A stretch of DNA of 64,000 nucleotides, from positions 4,588,001 to 4,652,000 of the forward strand of contig NZ_CP043959.1 in NCBI RefSeq assembly GCF_008632955.1. Direction: 5' to 3'. The stretch is from Streptomyces tendae. Its GTDB lineage: Bacteria; Actinomycetota; Actinomycetes; Streptomycetales; Streptomycetaceae. The translations under genes were made by a program, and so were the position numbers. The notes under the pieces are model-generated. The model was given only the letters and a program-made list of their open reading frames with translations, was not told where the DNA came from and made no database searches. This document shows positions 53,329 through 62,617 of this stretch, one piece after another. Each line of letters starts with the position of its first letter. Position 1 is the first letter of the stretch.

Positions 53329-54096
53329 ATGACGGACGTGCGGGGGACCGAGGTCCGGGTCCCGACGGACGACGGCACGGCGGACGCGTACCTGGCGCGT
53401 CACGCGGACGGCGCGCCCCGGCCGGCGGTGCTGTGCTTCACCGACGCCTTCGGGCTGCGCCCGACGGTGCGGAAGGCGGCCGACCGGCTGGCGGCGGCCG
53501 GGTACACGGTGCTGGTGCCGAACCTCTTCCACCGGCGGGGGCCCGCTCCGGTGGTCGACGTGCCCGCGTTCGTCGACGCCGGGGCGCGGGCCGAGGTGTT
53601 CCGGCACCTGGCACCGGCGTTGGAGGAGCTGACGCCGGAGCGGGCGACGGGTGACGCGGGGGCGTACCTCGCGTGGCTCGCCGGGCGGCCGGAGACGGCC
53701 GAGGGCCCGGCGGCCCTGGTCGGCTACTGCATGGGCGCGGGCCTGGCGCTGCGCGCGGCCGGCGCCTTCCCCGACCGGGTGGCGGCCGTGGCGGGCTTCC
53801 ACGGCGGCCGGCTGGCGACGGACGCCCCGGACAGCCCGCACCTGGCGGCCGGACGGATCACGGCCGAGGTGTACCTCGGGCACGCGGACCAGGACCCGTC
53901 CCTGCCGCCGGAGCAGATCGAGCGGCTGGAGCAGGCGCTGACGGACGCCGGTGTGCGGCACCGCTGCGAGGTGTACACCGGGGCCCGGCACGGCTTCACC
54001 CAGTCCGACACGGAGTCCTACGACGAGAAGGCCGACGAACGCCACTGGACGGAGTTGGTCGGCCTGTTGGACCGCACCTTCCGGCCCGCGTCGTGA
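53329..54096 (+). CDS. Dienelactone hydrolase family protein
   Basis: 255 aa alpha/beta hydrolase. Nucleophile Cys in GYCMGAGLALRAAG, a later acid (LGHADQDPSLPPEQIERLEQ) and His in ARHGFTQ make the Cys-Asp-His triad of dienelactone hydrolases. GGGAGGG lies 8 bases before the ATG. Probably downstream in the same transcript as the YciO-type gene. Substrate unknown. Confidence 0.88.
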   Translation: MTDVRGTEVRVPTDDGTADAYLARHADGAPRPAVLCFTDAFGLRPTVRKAADRLAAAGYTVLVPNLFHRRGPAPVVDVPAFVDAGARAEVFRHLAPALEELTPERATGDAGAYLAWLAGRPETAEGPAALVGYCMGAGLALRAAGAFPDRVAAVAGFHGGRLATDAPDSPHLAAGRITAEVYLGHADQDPSLPPEQIERLEQALTDAGVRHRCEVYTGARHGFTQSDTESYDEKADERHWTELVGLLDRTFRPAS

Positions 54097-54184
54097 AATC
54101 GGCGGCGCGGCAACGGGATTGACCGGCACCCCGGCCAGGGACCCGCCCACGGTCCGTGCGGGGCACCGTTGTTACGGTGCACGC

Positions 54185-55690
54185 GTGTCCGACTCCTCAC
54201 GCGACACCGCCGAGGGCGCCGGCTGGGGCGCCTCCGAACGCGGTGAGTACCCGCGGCTGATGCCGCACCAGACCGAGAAGATCTCCTGGCTGGACCCGAG
54301 AATGCTGTGGGCCGCCCGCAACGGCGTCCTGGCCTCCTGGTTCGGCGACCCCACCGGTGAGGTCCGGGCCCGCTGGGCGGCCCAGCGGGCGGCGGCCGGG
54401 GCGCCCGCCGACCGGGTCGTCCGGCGCGACGACCCGGACCGGTTCTCCTTCCTCGTCATCGGCGACACCGGCGAGGGCGGCGACCCCCAGTACGCGGTCG
54501 TGCCGGGCCTGTTGGAGGAGGGCCGGGACACCGCCTTCGCCGTGCTCGCCAGCGACGTCATCTACCCGGTGGGCAGCGCCGACGACTACGGCCCGAAGTT
54601 CTTCCAGCCGTACCGGGACTACCAGGCGCCGATCTACGCGATACCGGGCAACCACGACTGGTACGAGGACCTGGCCGGCTTCATGCGGGTCTTCTGCGAC
54701 GACGCCCCGCCGCTGCCGCCCGCCCCCGCGCCGCGTCCTCTCGGCCGGGCCTGGCTGCGCTCCCTGCTGTGGCACCGGCCCCGCCCCGGCGACGGCGCGC
54801 GGCTGGACGAGGCGCGGAAGCTGCGCTCCTCCCCCGCCCAGCGGGCCGTGCAGCCGGGACCGTACTGGGCGATCGACGCGGGTCCGGTACGGATCGTCGG
54901 CATCGACACCGGGCTGCTCGGCACGATCGACGCCGAGCAGGGCGCGTGGCTGCGGGAGGTGTCCCGCGATCCGCGCCCGAAGATCCTCGTGACCGGCTCG
55001 CCCCTGTACGTGGACGGCGAGCACCACCCGTGCCCGATCGACGGCGGCGGCACCGTCGACGACGTCGTCCGCGACCCGGCGCACCGGTATGTGGCCGTGA
55101 TAGGCGGCGACATCCACAACTACCAGCGCTACCCGGTGCGCCTGGACGACGGCCGCACCCTGCAGTACGTGGTGGCGGGCGGCGGCGGGGCGTTCACGCA
55201 CGCCACCCACACCATCCCCCGGGTGGACGTCGCCGGGGTCACCGAGGCGGACTTCCGCTGCTACCCGCTGCGCGGCGACTCCCTCGCCTTCTACAGCGCG
55301 CTGTACGGGCGGCGGACGCGGCTGCGCCGGTTCTTCGCGCTGACCGAGGCGGAGGCTGCGGCTGTGGTCGCCCAACGGCTCGGGATCGGACCGACCCGCG
55401 CGCCGGGCGCGCCGGCCCGGGTCACCCGCCGGATGCGGTGGGTCGCGGGGCTGCTGGGCACCGGCCGCCGGCCGGACCGGGGCAAACGGTTCCGGCTTCC
55501 CGTGCGCAAGGCCTACCAGTCCCTGTTCTCGCCCGGTTCGGCCACGTACAGCCCGCCGTTCTTCAAGTCCTTCCTGCGGATCGACGTGAGCCCGGAGGCG
55601 ATACGGCTGCGCTGCCTCGCGGCGACCGGGCAGCGGGCGCAGGAGGTCGCCCCGCCCGTGGAGGACGAGGTGACCATCCCGCTGACCTGA
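54185..55690 (+). CDS. Large metallophosphoesterase, likely leaderless
   Basis: 501 aa. Calcineurin-like motifs: LVIGDTGEGG, ASDVIYPVGSADDYG, IPGNHDWYED, and a distal GGDIHNYQRYPV. A C-terminal 150 residues (RRMRWVAGLLG, SLFSPGSATYSPPFFKSFLR) are extra to the catalytic fold. A TACGGT element ends six bases before the GTG start and there is no ribosome site, which suggests a leaderless transcript. Target unknown. Confidence 0.83.
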   Translation: MSDSSRDTAEGAGWGASERGEYPRLMPHQTEKISWLDPRMLWAARNGVLASWFGDPTGEVRARWAAQRAAAGAPADRVVRRDDPDRFSFLVIGDTGEGGDPQYAVVPGLLEEGRDTAFAVLASDVIYPVGSADDYGPKFFQPYRDYQAPIYAIPGNHDWYEDLAGFMRVFCDDAPPLPPAPAPRPLGRAWLRSLLWHRPRPGDGARLDEARKLRSSPAQRAVQPGPYWAIDAGPVRIVGIDTGLLGTIDAEQGAWLREVSRDPRPKILVTGSPLYVDGEHHPCPIDGGGTVDDVVRDPAHRYVAVIGGDIHNYQRYPVRLDDGRTLQYVVAGGGGAFTHATHTIPRVDVAGVTEADFRCYPLRGDSLAFYSALYGRRTRLRRFFALTEAEAAAVVAQRLGIGPTRAPGAPARVTRRMRWVAGLLGTGRRPDRGKRFRLPVRKAYQSLFSPGSATYSPPFFKSFLRIDVSPEAIRLRCLAATGQRAQEVAPPVEDEVTIPLT

Positions 55691-55697
55691 GGCGTGC

Positions 55698-56669
55698 CTA
55701 CCAGCGGCCCGGCGCGGTGCCGGTGAGGGGCCGCGAGGGCCGGCCGTCGACGCCGACGGGGACGTCCCCGGAGAGCATCACGCGGTGCATGATCCGCGGG
55801 TGGTCCAGGTGGGCCGTGTCGCCGGGGGCCAGGTGGATGGTGGCCCGGTTGTCCCAGAACGCCACGGTGCCCGGCTCCCAGCGCAGGCGCACGGTGTACT
55901 CGGGCCGGGTGGCCTGCTCCAGCAGCATCTCCAGGACCGCCCGGCTCTCCGGGCGGGACAGGCCGGTGATCTGCTCGACGTAGTAGCCGTTGACGAACAG
56001 GATGCGCTCCCCCGTCTCGGGGTGGACGCGCACCAGCGGGTGCTCGGTGGCGGTCTGGTGGTCCAGCAGGTGGCGCAGGTAGGCGTCGTCGCCGGGCCGC
56101 GGCTGGTAGCCGACGCCCAGCCGGTGCTCGGCGCGCAGCCGGTCGGCGAACTCCCGTACGGGTGCGGACAGTCCGGCGTAGGCGGCGGCCAGGTTCGCCC
56201 AGGTGGTGTCGCCGCCGTAGGGCGGCACGGTCTCGGCGCGCAGGATCGTCGCGGCGGGCGGGTCGACCCGGGCGCCGTGGTCGCAGTGCCAGCCACGCAG
56301 CACGGTGTGGCGGCGCCGTCGCAGCCACTCGTCGTGGTCCATGCCGAAGCGGCCGCCGAGCTCCAGCCGGTCGGCGGTGGTCTCGATCTCGGGGAAGTCC
56401 GGCGGGGAGGCCGAGCCCCGGCGGGGCAGGACGACGGGTTCGCCGAAGCGGCGGGCCAGCGCCACATGCCCGGCGTGGTCGAGGCGCTGGCCGCGGAAGA
56501 ACACCACCTTCCAGCGCAGTACCGCCGCCCTGATCCCGGCGACCGTGGCGTCGTCGAGGTCGCCGGCCAGGTCCACCCCGGTGACGTCGGCCCCGATGTG
56601 CCCGGCCGCGGGGCGCACCTCCACCTTCCCCTCGTACTCCTGGTCCGTCCCGGCACCGCTGTCCGTCAT
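55698..56669 (-). CDS. TauD/TfdA-type Fe(II)/2-oxoglutarate dioxygenase
   Basis: 323 aa. Iron ligands His-x-Asp in GWHCDHGARVDPP and a distal His in RIMHRVMLSGD; WANLAAAYAGL and AFWDNRATIHLAPGDT are typical. The enzyme hydroxylates a small acid such as taurine, an alkyl sulphate or a chlorophenoxy acid; the sequence does not tell which. ATG at 56669. Convergent with the metallophosphoesterase gene, 7 bases apart. Confidence 0.88.
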   Translation of the reverse strand: MTDSGAGTDQEYEGKVEVRPAAGHIGADVTGVDLAGDLDDATVAGIRAAVLRWKVVFFRGQRLDHAGHVALARRFGEPVVLPRRGSASPPDFPEIETTADRLELGGRFGMDHDEWLRRRRHTVLRGWHCDHGARVDPPAATILRAETVPPYGGDTTWANLAAAYAGLSAPVREFADRLRAEHRLGVGYQPRPGDDAYLRHLLDHQTATEHPLVRVHPETGERILFVNGYYVEQITGLSRPESRAVLEMLLEQATRPEYTVRLRWEPGTVAFWDNRATIHLAPGDTAHLDHPRIMHRVMLSGDVPVGVDGRPSRPLTGTAPGRW

Positions 56670-56851
56670 GCGTCCCCACTCCGTCGCTCGTACCCGCCGG
56701 CCCGGACGGACCGGCTCCCGGGAAGATCGTGGCAGCGGAGGCGGACCCTGGCGACAGGGCCCCGGGCGGCGCGCCCCGGCCCGTCCGGTTGATCACCGCC
56801 CCTGTCGTGGCCGACGCTGGAGGGACGACACCGCGACCGGAGGGCCCTCCC

Positions 56852-57682
56852 GTGACGACCATCCCGCAGCACAGCCTCAACGACGGCACCACGATCCCCG
56901 CCCTGGGCCTGGGCACCTGGCCGATGGACGACGCCGAGGCGGAACGGGCGGTGACCGGGGCCCTTCAGGCCGGTTACCGCCTGATCGACACGGCCGCCAA
57001 CTACCGCAACGAGACCGGGGTCGGCCGGGCCGTGGCCGGGGCCGGCGTGCCGCGCGAGGAGATCGTCGTGACGACGAAGCTCCCCGGCCGCCACCACGGC
57101 TACGAGGAGACCCTCGCCTCCTTCGAGGAGTCCCGGGCCCGGCTCGGCCTGGAGTACGTCGACCTCTACCTGATCCACTGGCCGCTCCCCCGCGTCGACA
57201 AGTACGTCGGCTCCTGGAAGGCGATGATCAAGCTCCGCGAGGACGGGCTGGTCCGGTCGATCGGCGTCTCCAACTTCACGCCGGCCCACATCGACCGGCT
57301 GGAGAAGGAGACCGGGGTGCTGCCCTCGGTCAACCAGATCGAGCTGCACCCGTTCTTCCCGCAGGAGGAACTGCGCGCCTACCACGCGGACAAGGGCGTG
57401 CTCACCGAGAGCTGGAGCCCGCTGGGCCGCGGTTCGCGGCTGCTGGACGACCTCGCGGTGGCCGCCGTCGCCGACGCGCACGGCGTGACCCCGGCGCAGG
57501 CGGTGCTGCGCTGGCACGTCCAGGTTGGCGCGCTGCCGGTCCCCAAGTCGTCCGCCCCCGAGCGGCAGCGCGCCAACCTGGACGTCTTCGGCTTCGAGCT
57601 GGACGACGCCCAGATGCGCACCGTCTCCGACCGGGCGCACCGGCGGATCGGCGGGGACCCGGAGGTGCACGAGGAGTTCTGA
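56852..57682 (+). CDS. Aldo/keto reductase
   Basis: 276 aa TIM barrel. Catalytic tetrad: Asp and Tyr in RLIDTAANYRNE, Lys in VVTTKLPG, His in LYLIHWPLP. GVSNFTPAHIDRL and the C-terminal VPKSSAPERQRANLDVF NADPH site are present. GGAGGG is near the GTG at 56852. Reduces aldehydes or ketones; 2,5-diketo-D-gluconate reductase-like group. Confidence 0.92.
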   Translation: MTTIPQHSLNDGTTIPALGLGTWPMDDAEAERAVTGALQAGYRLIDTAANYRNETGVGRAVAGAGVPREEIVVTTKLPGRHHGYEETLASFEESRARLGLEYVDLYLIHWPLPRVDKYVGSWKAMIKLREDGLVRSIGVSNFTPAHIDRLEKETGVLPSVNQIELHPFFPQEELRAYHADKGVLTESWSPLGRGSRLLDDLAVAAVADAHGVTPAQAVLRWHVQVGALPVPKSSAPERQRANLDVFGFELDDAQMRTVSDRAHRRIGGDPEVHEEF

Positions 57683-57703
57683 CCGGGTACCCGGGCGCCA
57701 CTC

Positions 57704-57769
57704 GTACGGACGGGGCGGACGTGAGGTGTGTCCGTCGCGTACGGACGGGGCGGGCGCGAGGCGCGTCCG
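57704..57769. repeat. Two 31-bp tandem copies
   Basis: 57704-57734 and 57739-57769 are similar 31-base copies beginning GTACGGACGGGGCGG and ending GTCCG, with about five mismatches. They lie between the aldo/keto reductase stop and the phosphoesterase start and may be an operator pair or a simple duplication. Confidence 0.65.
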
Positions 57770-57791
57770 GAGGACGGAAGGGAGCGGCGCG

Positions 57792-58394
57792 GTGGGCGGA
57801 CCGGACCGGTTGCGGGACTACCACGGCAAGCGGGACTTCGGCCGGACCCGGGAGCCGCGGGGCGGTGGCCGGGAGACGGATGCGGGACCCCGTTTCGTCG
57901 TGCAGATCCACGACGCGCGCCGGATGCACTTCGACTTCCGGCTCCAGGTGGGTGACGTGCTGAGGTCCTGGTCGGTGCCGAAGGGCCCGTCCGCCGACCC
58001 GCACGACAAGCGGCTGGCCGTGCCGACGGAGGACCACCCGCTGGAGTACGAGGAGTTCGAGGGCGTCATCCCGCGCGGCGAGTACGGCGGGGGCACGGTG
58101 ATCGTCTGGGACCACGGCACGTACGAGCCGCTCAGTCACGACCGCCGGGGCCACGCCGTGGACTTCGCCCGCTCGCTGGAGCGCGGCCACGCCACCTTCC
58201 GGCTGCACGGCTCGAAGCTGCGCGGCGAGTACGCCCTCACCCGCTTCCGCGGCGGGGACGACGGCGAGGAGGCGTGGCTGCTGGTCCGCGCGGCCAAGGG
58301 CGGCTCGGGCGGCCGGGGCGCCCCCGATCCCCGCCGGGCCCGCTCGGCCCGCACGGGCCGCACCCTCGCGCAGGTCGCGCGGGAGGACGGCTGA
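57792..58394 (+). CDS. Stand-alone LigD-type 3'-phosphoesterase domain protein
   Basis: 200 aa. FVVQIHDARRMHFDFRLQ and VLRSWSVPKGPS, then EDHPLEYEEFEGVIPRGEYG and VIVWDHGTYEPL are the conserved core of the 3'-phosphoesterase domain of bacterial LigD, which trims DNA ends in non-homologous joining. It lacks ligase and polymerase domains. AAGGGAG is before the GTG. A separate ATP-dependent ligase is at 62737; no Ku gene is seen. Confidence 0.9.
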   Translation: MGGPDRLRDYHGKRDFGRTREPRGGGRETDAGPRFVVQIHDARRMHFDFRLQVGDVLRSWSVPKGPSADPHDKRLAVPTEDHPLEYEEFEGVIPRGEYGGGTVIVWDHGTYEPLSHDRRGHAVDFARSLERGHATFRLHGSKLRGEYALTRFRGGDDGEEAWLLVRAAKGGSGGRGAPDPRRARSARTGRTLAQVAREDG

Positions 58395-58434
58395 GGCTCC
58401 GGAGCCCGGTGCCCGAAGTCGGCGGGCCGTCGGA

Positions 58435-60831
58435 TCAGCGGGGCGGGAGGGGCTGTTCCGCCCAGATGGTCTTGCCGCCGTCCGCCTGCCGGCTCCCCCA
58501 GCGCTGGGTGAGCTGGGCGACCAGCAGCAGTCCCCTGCCCCCCTCGTCGAAGGCGTGCGCCCGCCGCAGGTGGGGCGAGGTGGAGCTGGTGTCGGAGACC
58601 TCGCAGATGAGGGTGCGGTCGCGGATCAGCCGCAGCTGGATCGGGGGCTCGCCGTAGCGGATGGCGTTGGTGACCAGCTCGCTGACCACGAGTTCGGTGA
58701 CGAAGGCGACCTCGTCCAGTCCCCAGGCGGCCAGCAGGTCGACCGCCCACTGCCGGACGGCGGCCACCGCCTCGGCGTCCTTCGGCACGTCCCGGGTGGC
58801 GACCTGGCCGGCGCCGAGGGCGCGGGTGCGGGCGAGCAGCAGGGCGACGTCGTCGCCCGGCTCCTCGGGCAGCACCTGCTTCAGCACGACGTCGCACAGG
58901 TCGTCGAGCGACTGGACGGGCACCGCGAGGGCGCGGCACAGCTCCCGCGTCGCGTGGTCGATGTCGCGGTCGCGCCCCTCGACCAGACCGTCGGTGTAGA
59001 GGGCGACGACGGAGCCCTGCGGCACATCCAGCTCGGTCGCCTCGAACGGCAGTCCGCCGACGCCCAGCGGCGGGCCCGCGTTCACGGGCACGAGCCGGCA
59101 GGTGCCGTCGGGCAGCAGCAGGGCCGGCGCGGGATGGCCGGCGGCGGCCACGGCCAGGCGCCGGGAGACCGGGTCGTAGACGGCGTACAGGCAGGTGGCG
59201 CCCAGCTCCGCCACGTCGCCGTCCGGGTCCTCGGCGGCCAGATGGGTGACCAGGTCGTCCAGGTGGGTGAGCAGCTCGTCGGGCGGCAGGTCGACGTCCG
59301 CGAGGGTGCGTACGGCCGTGCAGAGCCGTCCCATGGTGGCGGTGGAGGGGATGCCGTGACCGACGACGTCCCCCACGACCAGGGCGACCCGGGTGCCGGA
59401 CAGCGGGATGATGTCGAACCAGTCGCCGCCGATGCCGGCCGCGGACGCGGACGGCAGGTAGCGGTGGGCGACCTCGACGGCGGCCTGCCCGGGCAGCACC
59501 TTGGGCAGCAGGCTGTGCTGGAGGGTCAGCGCGGTGGCGCGTTCCCGGGCGAAGCGGCGGGCGTTGTCCACGCACACCGCCGTCCGGCTGGCGAGCTCCT
59601 CGGCGAGTACGGCGTCGTCGACGCCGTACCCGTCGGGGTGGACGTTGCGCACGGCGACCGCCACGCCGAGGGTGGTGCCGCGGGCCCGCAGCGGTACGGC
59701 GAGTTCCGAGTGGATCGCGGGGGGCGGCGGCACGCCCGTCGGGAGCGACGGGGTGCCGCGCTCGCCCGTCCACCGGTCGAAGTCCGGTTCGCCGGCTCCG
59801 GCGAGCACCGCTCTGCCGTCCCGCAGCGCCCGCGCGGGCGGCGAGTAGGGCGGGTAGACGTCCGTGCGGCCGAGGGGGACGACCGTCTCGGGGGCGCGCG
59901 GTCCGGCGGAATCGTGCGCGACCCGGCGCATGACGACGTCGGCGTCGGAGCGCAGCGGGGGCGCCTCCGCGTCGAGCACCCAGTCGAGCAGGTCGACGCA
60001 GGCGAAGTCGGCGAAATCCGGGACCAGCAGTTCCACGAGTTCCTCGGCGGTGCGCACGACGTCCAGGGTGGTGCCGAGGGCGGCGGCCGCCTCGTTGAGC
60101 AGTGCCAGCCGGCGACGGGCGCGGTGCTGCTCGCTGCTGTCCAGTCCCGCCAGCGCGGTGCCGACCAGCCGGCCTTCGGCGTCGCGCACCGGCCACATCT
60201 CGACGTTCCAGGCGTGCCGGTGCAGGTCCGAGGCGGCCTGGCCGAAGCTCTCGTCGCGCAGCGACCTGCCCGTCTCGGCGACCTGGCGCATGTGCCGGTC
60301 GATGCCGCGGGTGCCCTCGCTGCGTCCCGCCGTGTCCAGGAAGCCGTGCCCGAGCAGGGTCTCCTCGGTGCCGCCCATCGCGGCGCAGGCGGCGTCGTTG
60401 AGCCGGATGAAGCGGTGTGCGGTGTCGAGGACGGAGATCGCGAGGGACGACTGCTGGAAGGCCCGGCCGGCCAGGGAGGTCTCTGCGGTCACCGCGGGCC
60501 GCGCGGTGATCACGTACCCGGCGTCCGTGTCGCCCGGGCCGCGTACCGGGCAGACCGCCAGCCGGAGCGTCACCCGGCTGCCGTCGCGATGACGCACGGT
60601 GACGATTCCTGTGGGGACGAGCGGGGCGCCGGGCGGCGTCTCCTCCGGCTCCTGCGGCTGCCGGGGCTCCCCGGGCTTCCGCGCTTCCGTGGGCTCGTCG
60701 GCGAGCAAGACCCGTACGGGGCGTCCCACGGCCTCGTCGGCGGAGAGCCCGGTCAGTGTCCGGGCCCCCTCGCTCCACCCCGTCACGATGCCGCGGGCAT
60801 CGACGACCAGCGCGGCGGAGGCGTCGTCCAT
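58435..60831 (-). CDS. PAS-GAF-PP2C phosphatase with RsbW-like kinase domain
   Basis: 798 aa. PAS domain at about 5-110 (LVVDARGIVTGWSEGARTLT), a second PAS (130-235), a GAF domain (250-430), the PP2C domain (445-655; GIGGDWFDII, VGDVVGHGIPSTATMG, AAGHPAPALLL, LYTDGLVEGRD, GDDVALLL) and a C-terminal GHKL ATPase domain (665-798; ELVVSELVTNAIRYG, DEGGRGLLLVAQL). Phosphatase and kinase in one chain could both reset and activate an anti-anti-sigma factor. ATG at 60831. Confidence 0.92.
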   Translation of the reverse strand: MDDASAALVVDARGIVTGWSEGARTLTGLSADEAVGRPVRVLLADEPTEARKPGEPRQPQEPEETPPGAPLVPTGIVTVRHRDGSRVTLRLAVCPVRGPGDTDAGYVITARPAVTAETSLAGRAFQQSSLAISVLDTAHRFIRLNDAACAAMGGTEETLLGHGFLDTAGRSEGTRGIDRHMRQVAETGRSLRDESFGQAASDLHRHAWNVEMWPVRDAEGRLVGTALAGLDSSEQHRARRRLALLNEAAAALGTTLDVVRTAEELVELLVPDFADFACVDLLDWVLDAEAPPLRSDADVVMRRVAHDSAGPRAPETVVPLGRTDVYPPYSPPARALRDGRAVLAGAGEPDFDRWTGERGTPSLPTGVPPPPAIHSELAVPLRARGTTLGVAVAVRNVHPDGYGVDDAVLAEELASRTAVCVDNARRFARERATALTLQHSLLPKVLPGQAAVEVAHRYLPSASAAGIGGDWFDIIPLSGTRVALVVGDVVGHGIPSTATMGRLCTAVRTLADVDLPPDELLTHLDDLVTHLAAEDPDGDVAELGATCLYAVYDPVSRRLAVAAAGHPAPALLLPDGTCRLVPVNAGPPLGVGGLPFEATELDVPQGSVVALYTDGLVEGRDRDIDHATRELCRALAVPVQSLDDLCDVVLKQVLPEEPGDDVALLLARTRALGAGQVATRDVPKDAEAVAAVRQWAVDLLAAWGLDEVAFVTELVVSELVTNAIRYGEPPIQLRLIRDRTLICEVSDTSSTSPHLRRAHAFDEGGRGLLLVAQLTQRWGSRQADGGKTIWAEQPLPPR

Positions 60832-60891
60832 TGGTCCAGCATCGGCCCGCGGCCGTCGCCTCTCAACCGCGGCGGGTCCGGCCGGCGGGCG

Positions 60892-61359
60892 TCAGCCCCG
60901 CAGGTCGCGCAGGGCGGCGAGCGCCTTGTCGGCGTGCGTGTTCATCCGCAGCTCGCTGCGTACGACCTCCAGCACGGTCCGGTCCTGCCCGATGACGAAG
61001 GTGGCCCGCTTGGTGGGGGCCACGGAGATGCCCCGCTTCACACCGAACCGCTCCCGGATCGCGCCGTCGGCGTCCGACAACAGGGGCATGCCCAGCGTGT
61101 GCCGTCCGGCGAACTCCGCCTGCCGCTCCACGGGGTCCGCGCTGACGCCCACCGGGCGGGCCCCCACCTCGGCGAACTCGGACGCGAGGTCGCGGAAGTG
61201 GCAGGCCTGTGCGGTGCAGCCGGGGCTCAGGGCGGCGGGGTAGAAGAACAGCACCACCGGGCCGTCGGCGAGCAGCTCCGACAGCCTGCGGACGGTGCCG
61301 GTCTCGTCCGGCGCCGCGAAGTCCTCGACCGTGTCGCCCTTCTCCACGCGCCCGCTCAT
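60892..61359 (-). CDS. Peroxiredoxin of the BCP/PrxQ type
   Basis: 155 aa. VVLFFYPAALSPGCTAQACH carries the peroxidatic Cys and a second Cys five residues on, the atypical two-Cys pattern of BCP/PrxQ. GVSADPVERQAEFAGRHTLG follows. Reduces hydroperoxides using thioredoxin. ATG overlaps the stop of the DoxX gene (ATGA). Confidence 0.92.
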   Translation of the reverse strand: MSGRVEKGDTVEDFAAPDETGTVRRLSELLADGPVVLFFYPAALSPGCTAQACHFRDLASEFAEVGARPVGVSADPVERQAEFAGRHTLGMPLLSDADGAIRERFGVKRGISVAPTKRATFVIGQDRTVLEVVRSELRMNTHADKALAALRDLRG

Positions 61360-61736
61360 GCCGTGCCCTCCGCACCCTTGGCGACGCCGCGCGCCCACAT
61401 CACCAGCGGCACCTGCAACGGCAGCCGGCCGAGGGCGGCGGCCCGCTGCGGGGCGGGACGGTGGCGCCAGTCGACGGCCATCTTCACGTTGGCGGGGAAC
61501 ACTCCGACGAAGAGGGCCGCCGCGGCCAGCGCGGCGGCCTTGCGGGTCCGGGGCAGCGCCACTCCGGCGGCCAGCGCCAGCTCGGCCGCGCCGCTCGCGT
61601 AGGTCCAGGCGCGCGGCGTGCCGGGCAGGGAGCGCGGGACCATGTGGTCGAACTGGCGGGGCGCGGCGAAGTGCGCGGTGCCCGCGACGGCCAGCAGGCC
61701 GGCGAGCAGCAGGGGCGAGCGTTCGGACCGTGACAC
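61356..61736 (-). CDS. DoxX-family membrane protein
   Basis: 126 aa with four membrane segments (LLLAGLLAVAGTAHFAAP, WTYASGAAELALAAGVALP, AAALAAAALFVGVFPANVKM and a final LPLQVPLVMWA). GGAGGAGG is 4 bases before the GTG at 61736. DoxX proteins link membrane redox to oxidative-stress defence; the coupling to a peroxiredoxin fits. A longer in-frame start at 61829 lacks a ribosome site. Confidence 0.85.
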   Translation of the reverse strand: MSRSERSPLLLAGLLAVAGTAHFAAPRQFDHMVPRSLPGTPRAWTYASGAAELALAAGVALPRTRKAAALAAAALFVGVFPANVKMAVDWRHRPAPQRAAALGRLPLQVPLVMWARGVAKGAEGTA

Positions 61737-61765
61737 GGTTCCTCCTCCGACGACTCCCGCGCACG

Positions 61766-61779
61766 TTACCGGACGGTAA
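61766..61779. promoter_or_regulatory. TTACCG-GA-CGGTAA palindrome upstream of DoxX-peroxiredoxin
   Basis: A perfect 6-bp inverted repeat 30-43 bases before the DoxX start, within the probable promoter. TTACCG/CGGTAA arms are common in operators of TetR-type and related regulators. Which protein binds is unknown. Confidence 0.55.
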
Positions 61780-62082
61780 GCCCCGGCGTTCGGGGGCGTC
61801 GGCCGCAGCGGGGACCTGCGGCGGGGCATGGTCGGCCGTGGTCGGAGAGGCCGGGTTCAAGAAGCCCCGGATCCGAGGGCGGACGTCGCGGCGAGCGCCC
61901 GCCGAGCGCAGTTGGCGCGGGCGGTCGCTCGGGCGGGGCGGGCCGGGCGCCCGGCGGCCGACGCGGCGTACGACGGCCCGGGGTGCGGGCCTCGACGTGA
62001 CGGGCCGGGGCCCGGCGGCGGCGTGGTGGACGGCGGGCCCGGGTGCCGGGCGGCGCGAGAAGCCGGGCGGCGCCGAAACCGC
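61780..62082. other. Intergenic stretch before the MarR gene, nothing recognised
   Basis: About 300 very G/C-rich bases between the DoxX promoter and the end of the MarR gene; frames give Arg/Gly/Ala-rich translations without motifs. Confidence 0.5.
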
Positions 62083-62589
62083 TCAGCGCGTCGGCGTGGG
62101 TTCCGTGTCCTCGTCGGCCGCGTGGGCGAGGAAGTCGTCGACCATCCGGTGGAAGAGCGTGGCGAGCCGGCGCAGGTCGTCGGGCGACCAGTGGGCCAGG
62201 GCCGCCTGCATGCCCCGCACCCCGGTCTCGCGGATCCGCGCGACGGCCTGCCGGCCGGCGTCCGTGAGCTGGATGCGCTGGGCGCGGCGGTCGTCCGGGT
62301 CGGGGACACGGACGACGTGGCCGGACTTCTCCAGGTGCTGCACCGTGCGCGTGACGTGCGAGGCCTCCACCCCCAGCCGGGCCGCCAGCTCCCCCGGCCG
62401 CATCGGCTCGGCGTCGGCCATCTTCCGCAGCAGCGCCGCACCGGCCCGGTCCAGCGGAACCCCCGCCGCGGCCATCAGCCGTTCGTGCTGCCGGGCGCGC
62501 GAACTCAGATAGGTGATGCGGTACAGCGCGCGCTCGATGTCGACCACCTCCGGGGAGGGGGAGCCGTCGGGAAGCGGGGGTGTGGCCAT
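62083..62589 (-). CDS. MarR-family regulator
   Basis: 168 aa. Winged helix: GELAARLGVEASHVTRTVQH (recognition region), LEKSGHVVRVPDPDDRRAQR (wing with the DRR signature) and IQLTDAGRQAVAR. ATG 62589 is about 7 bases after a TAAAGT-like -10 element, so possibly leaderless. The operator just upstream (62618-62631) suggests it controls its own gene. Ligand and other targets unknown. Confidence 0.9.
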   Translation of the reverse strand: MATPPLPDGSPSPEVVDIERALYRITYLSSRARQHERLMAAAGVPLDRAGAALLRKMADAEPMRPGELAARLGVEASHVTRTVQHLEKSGHVVRVPDPDDRRAQRIQLTDAGRQAVARIRETGVRGMQAALAHWSPDDLRRLATLFHRMVDDFLAHAADEDTEPTPTR

Positions 62590-62617
62590 GCCCGCACTTT
62601 ACCATCTCATTGCGTAA

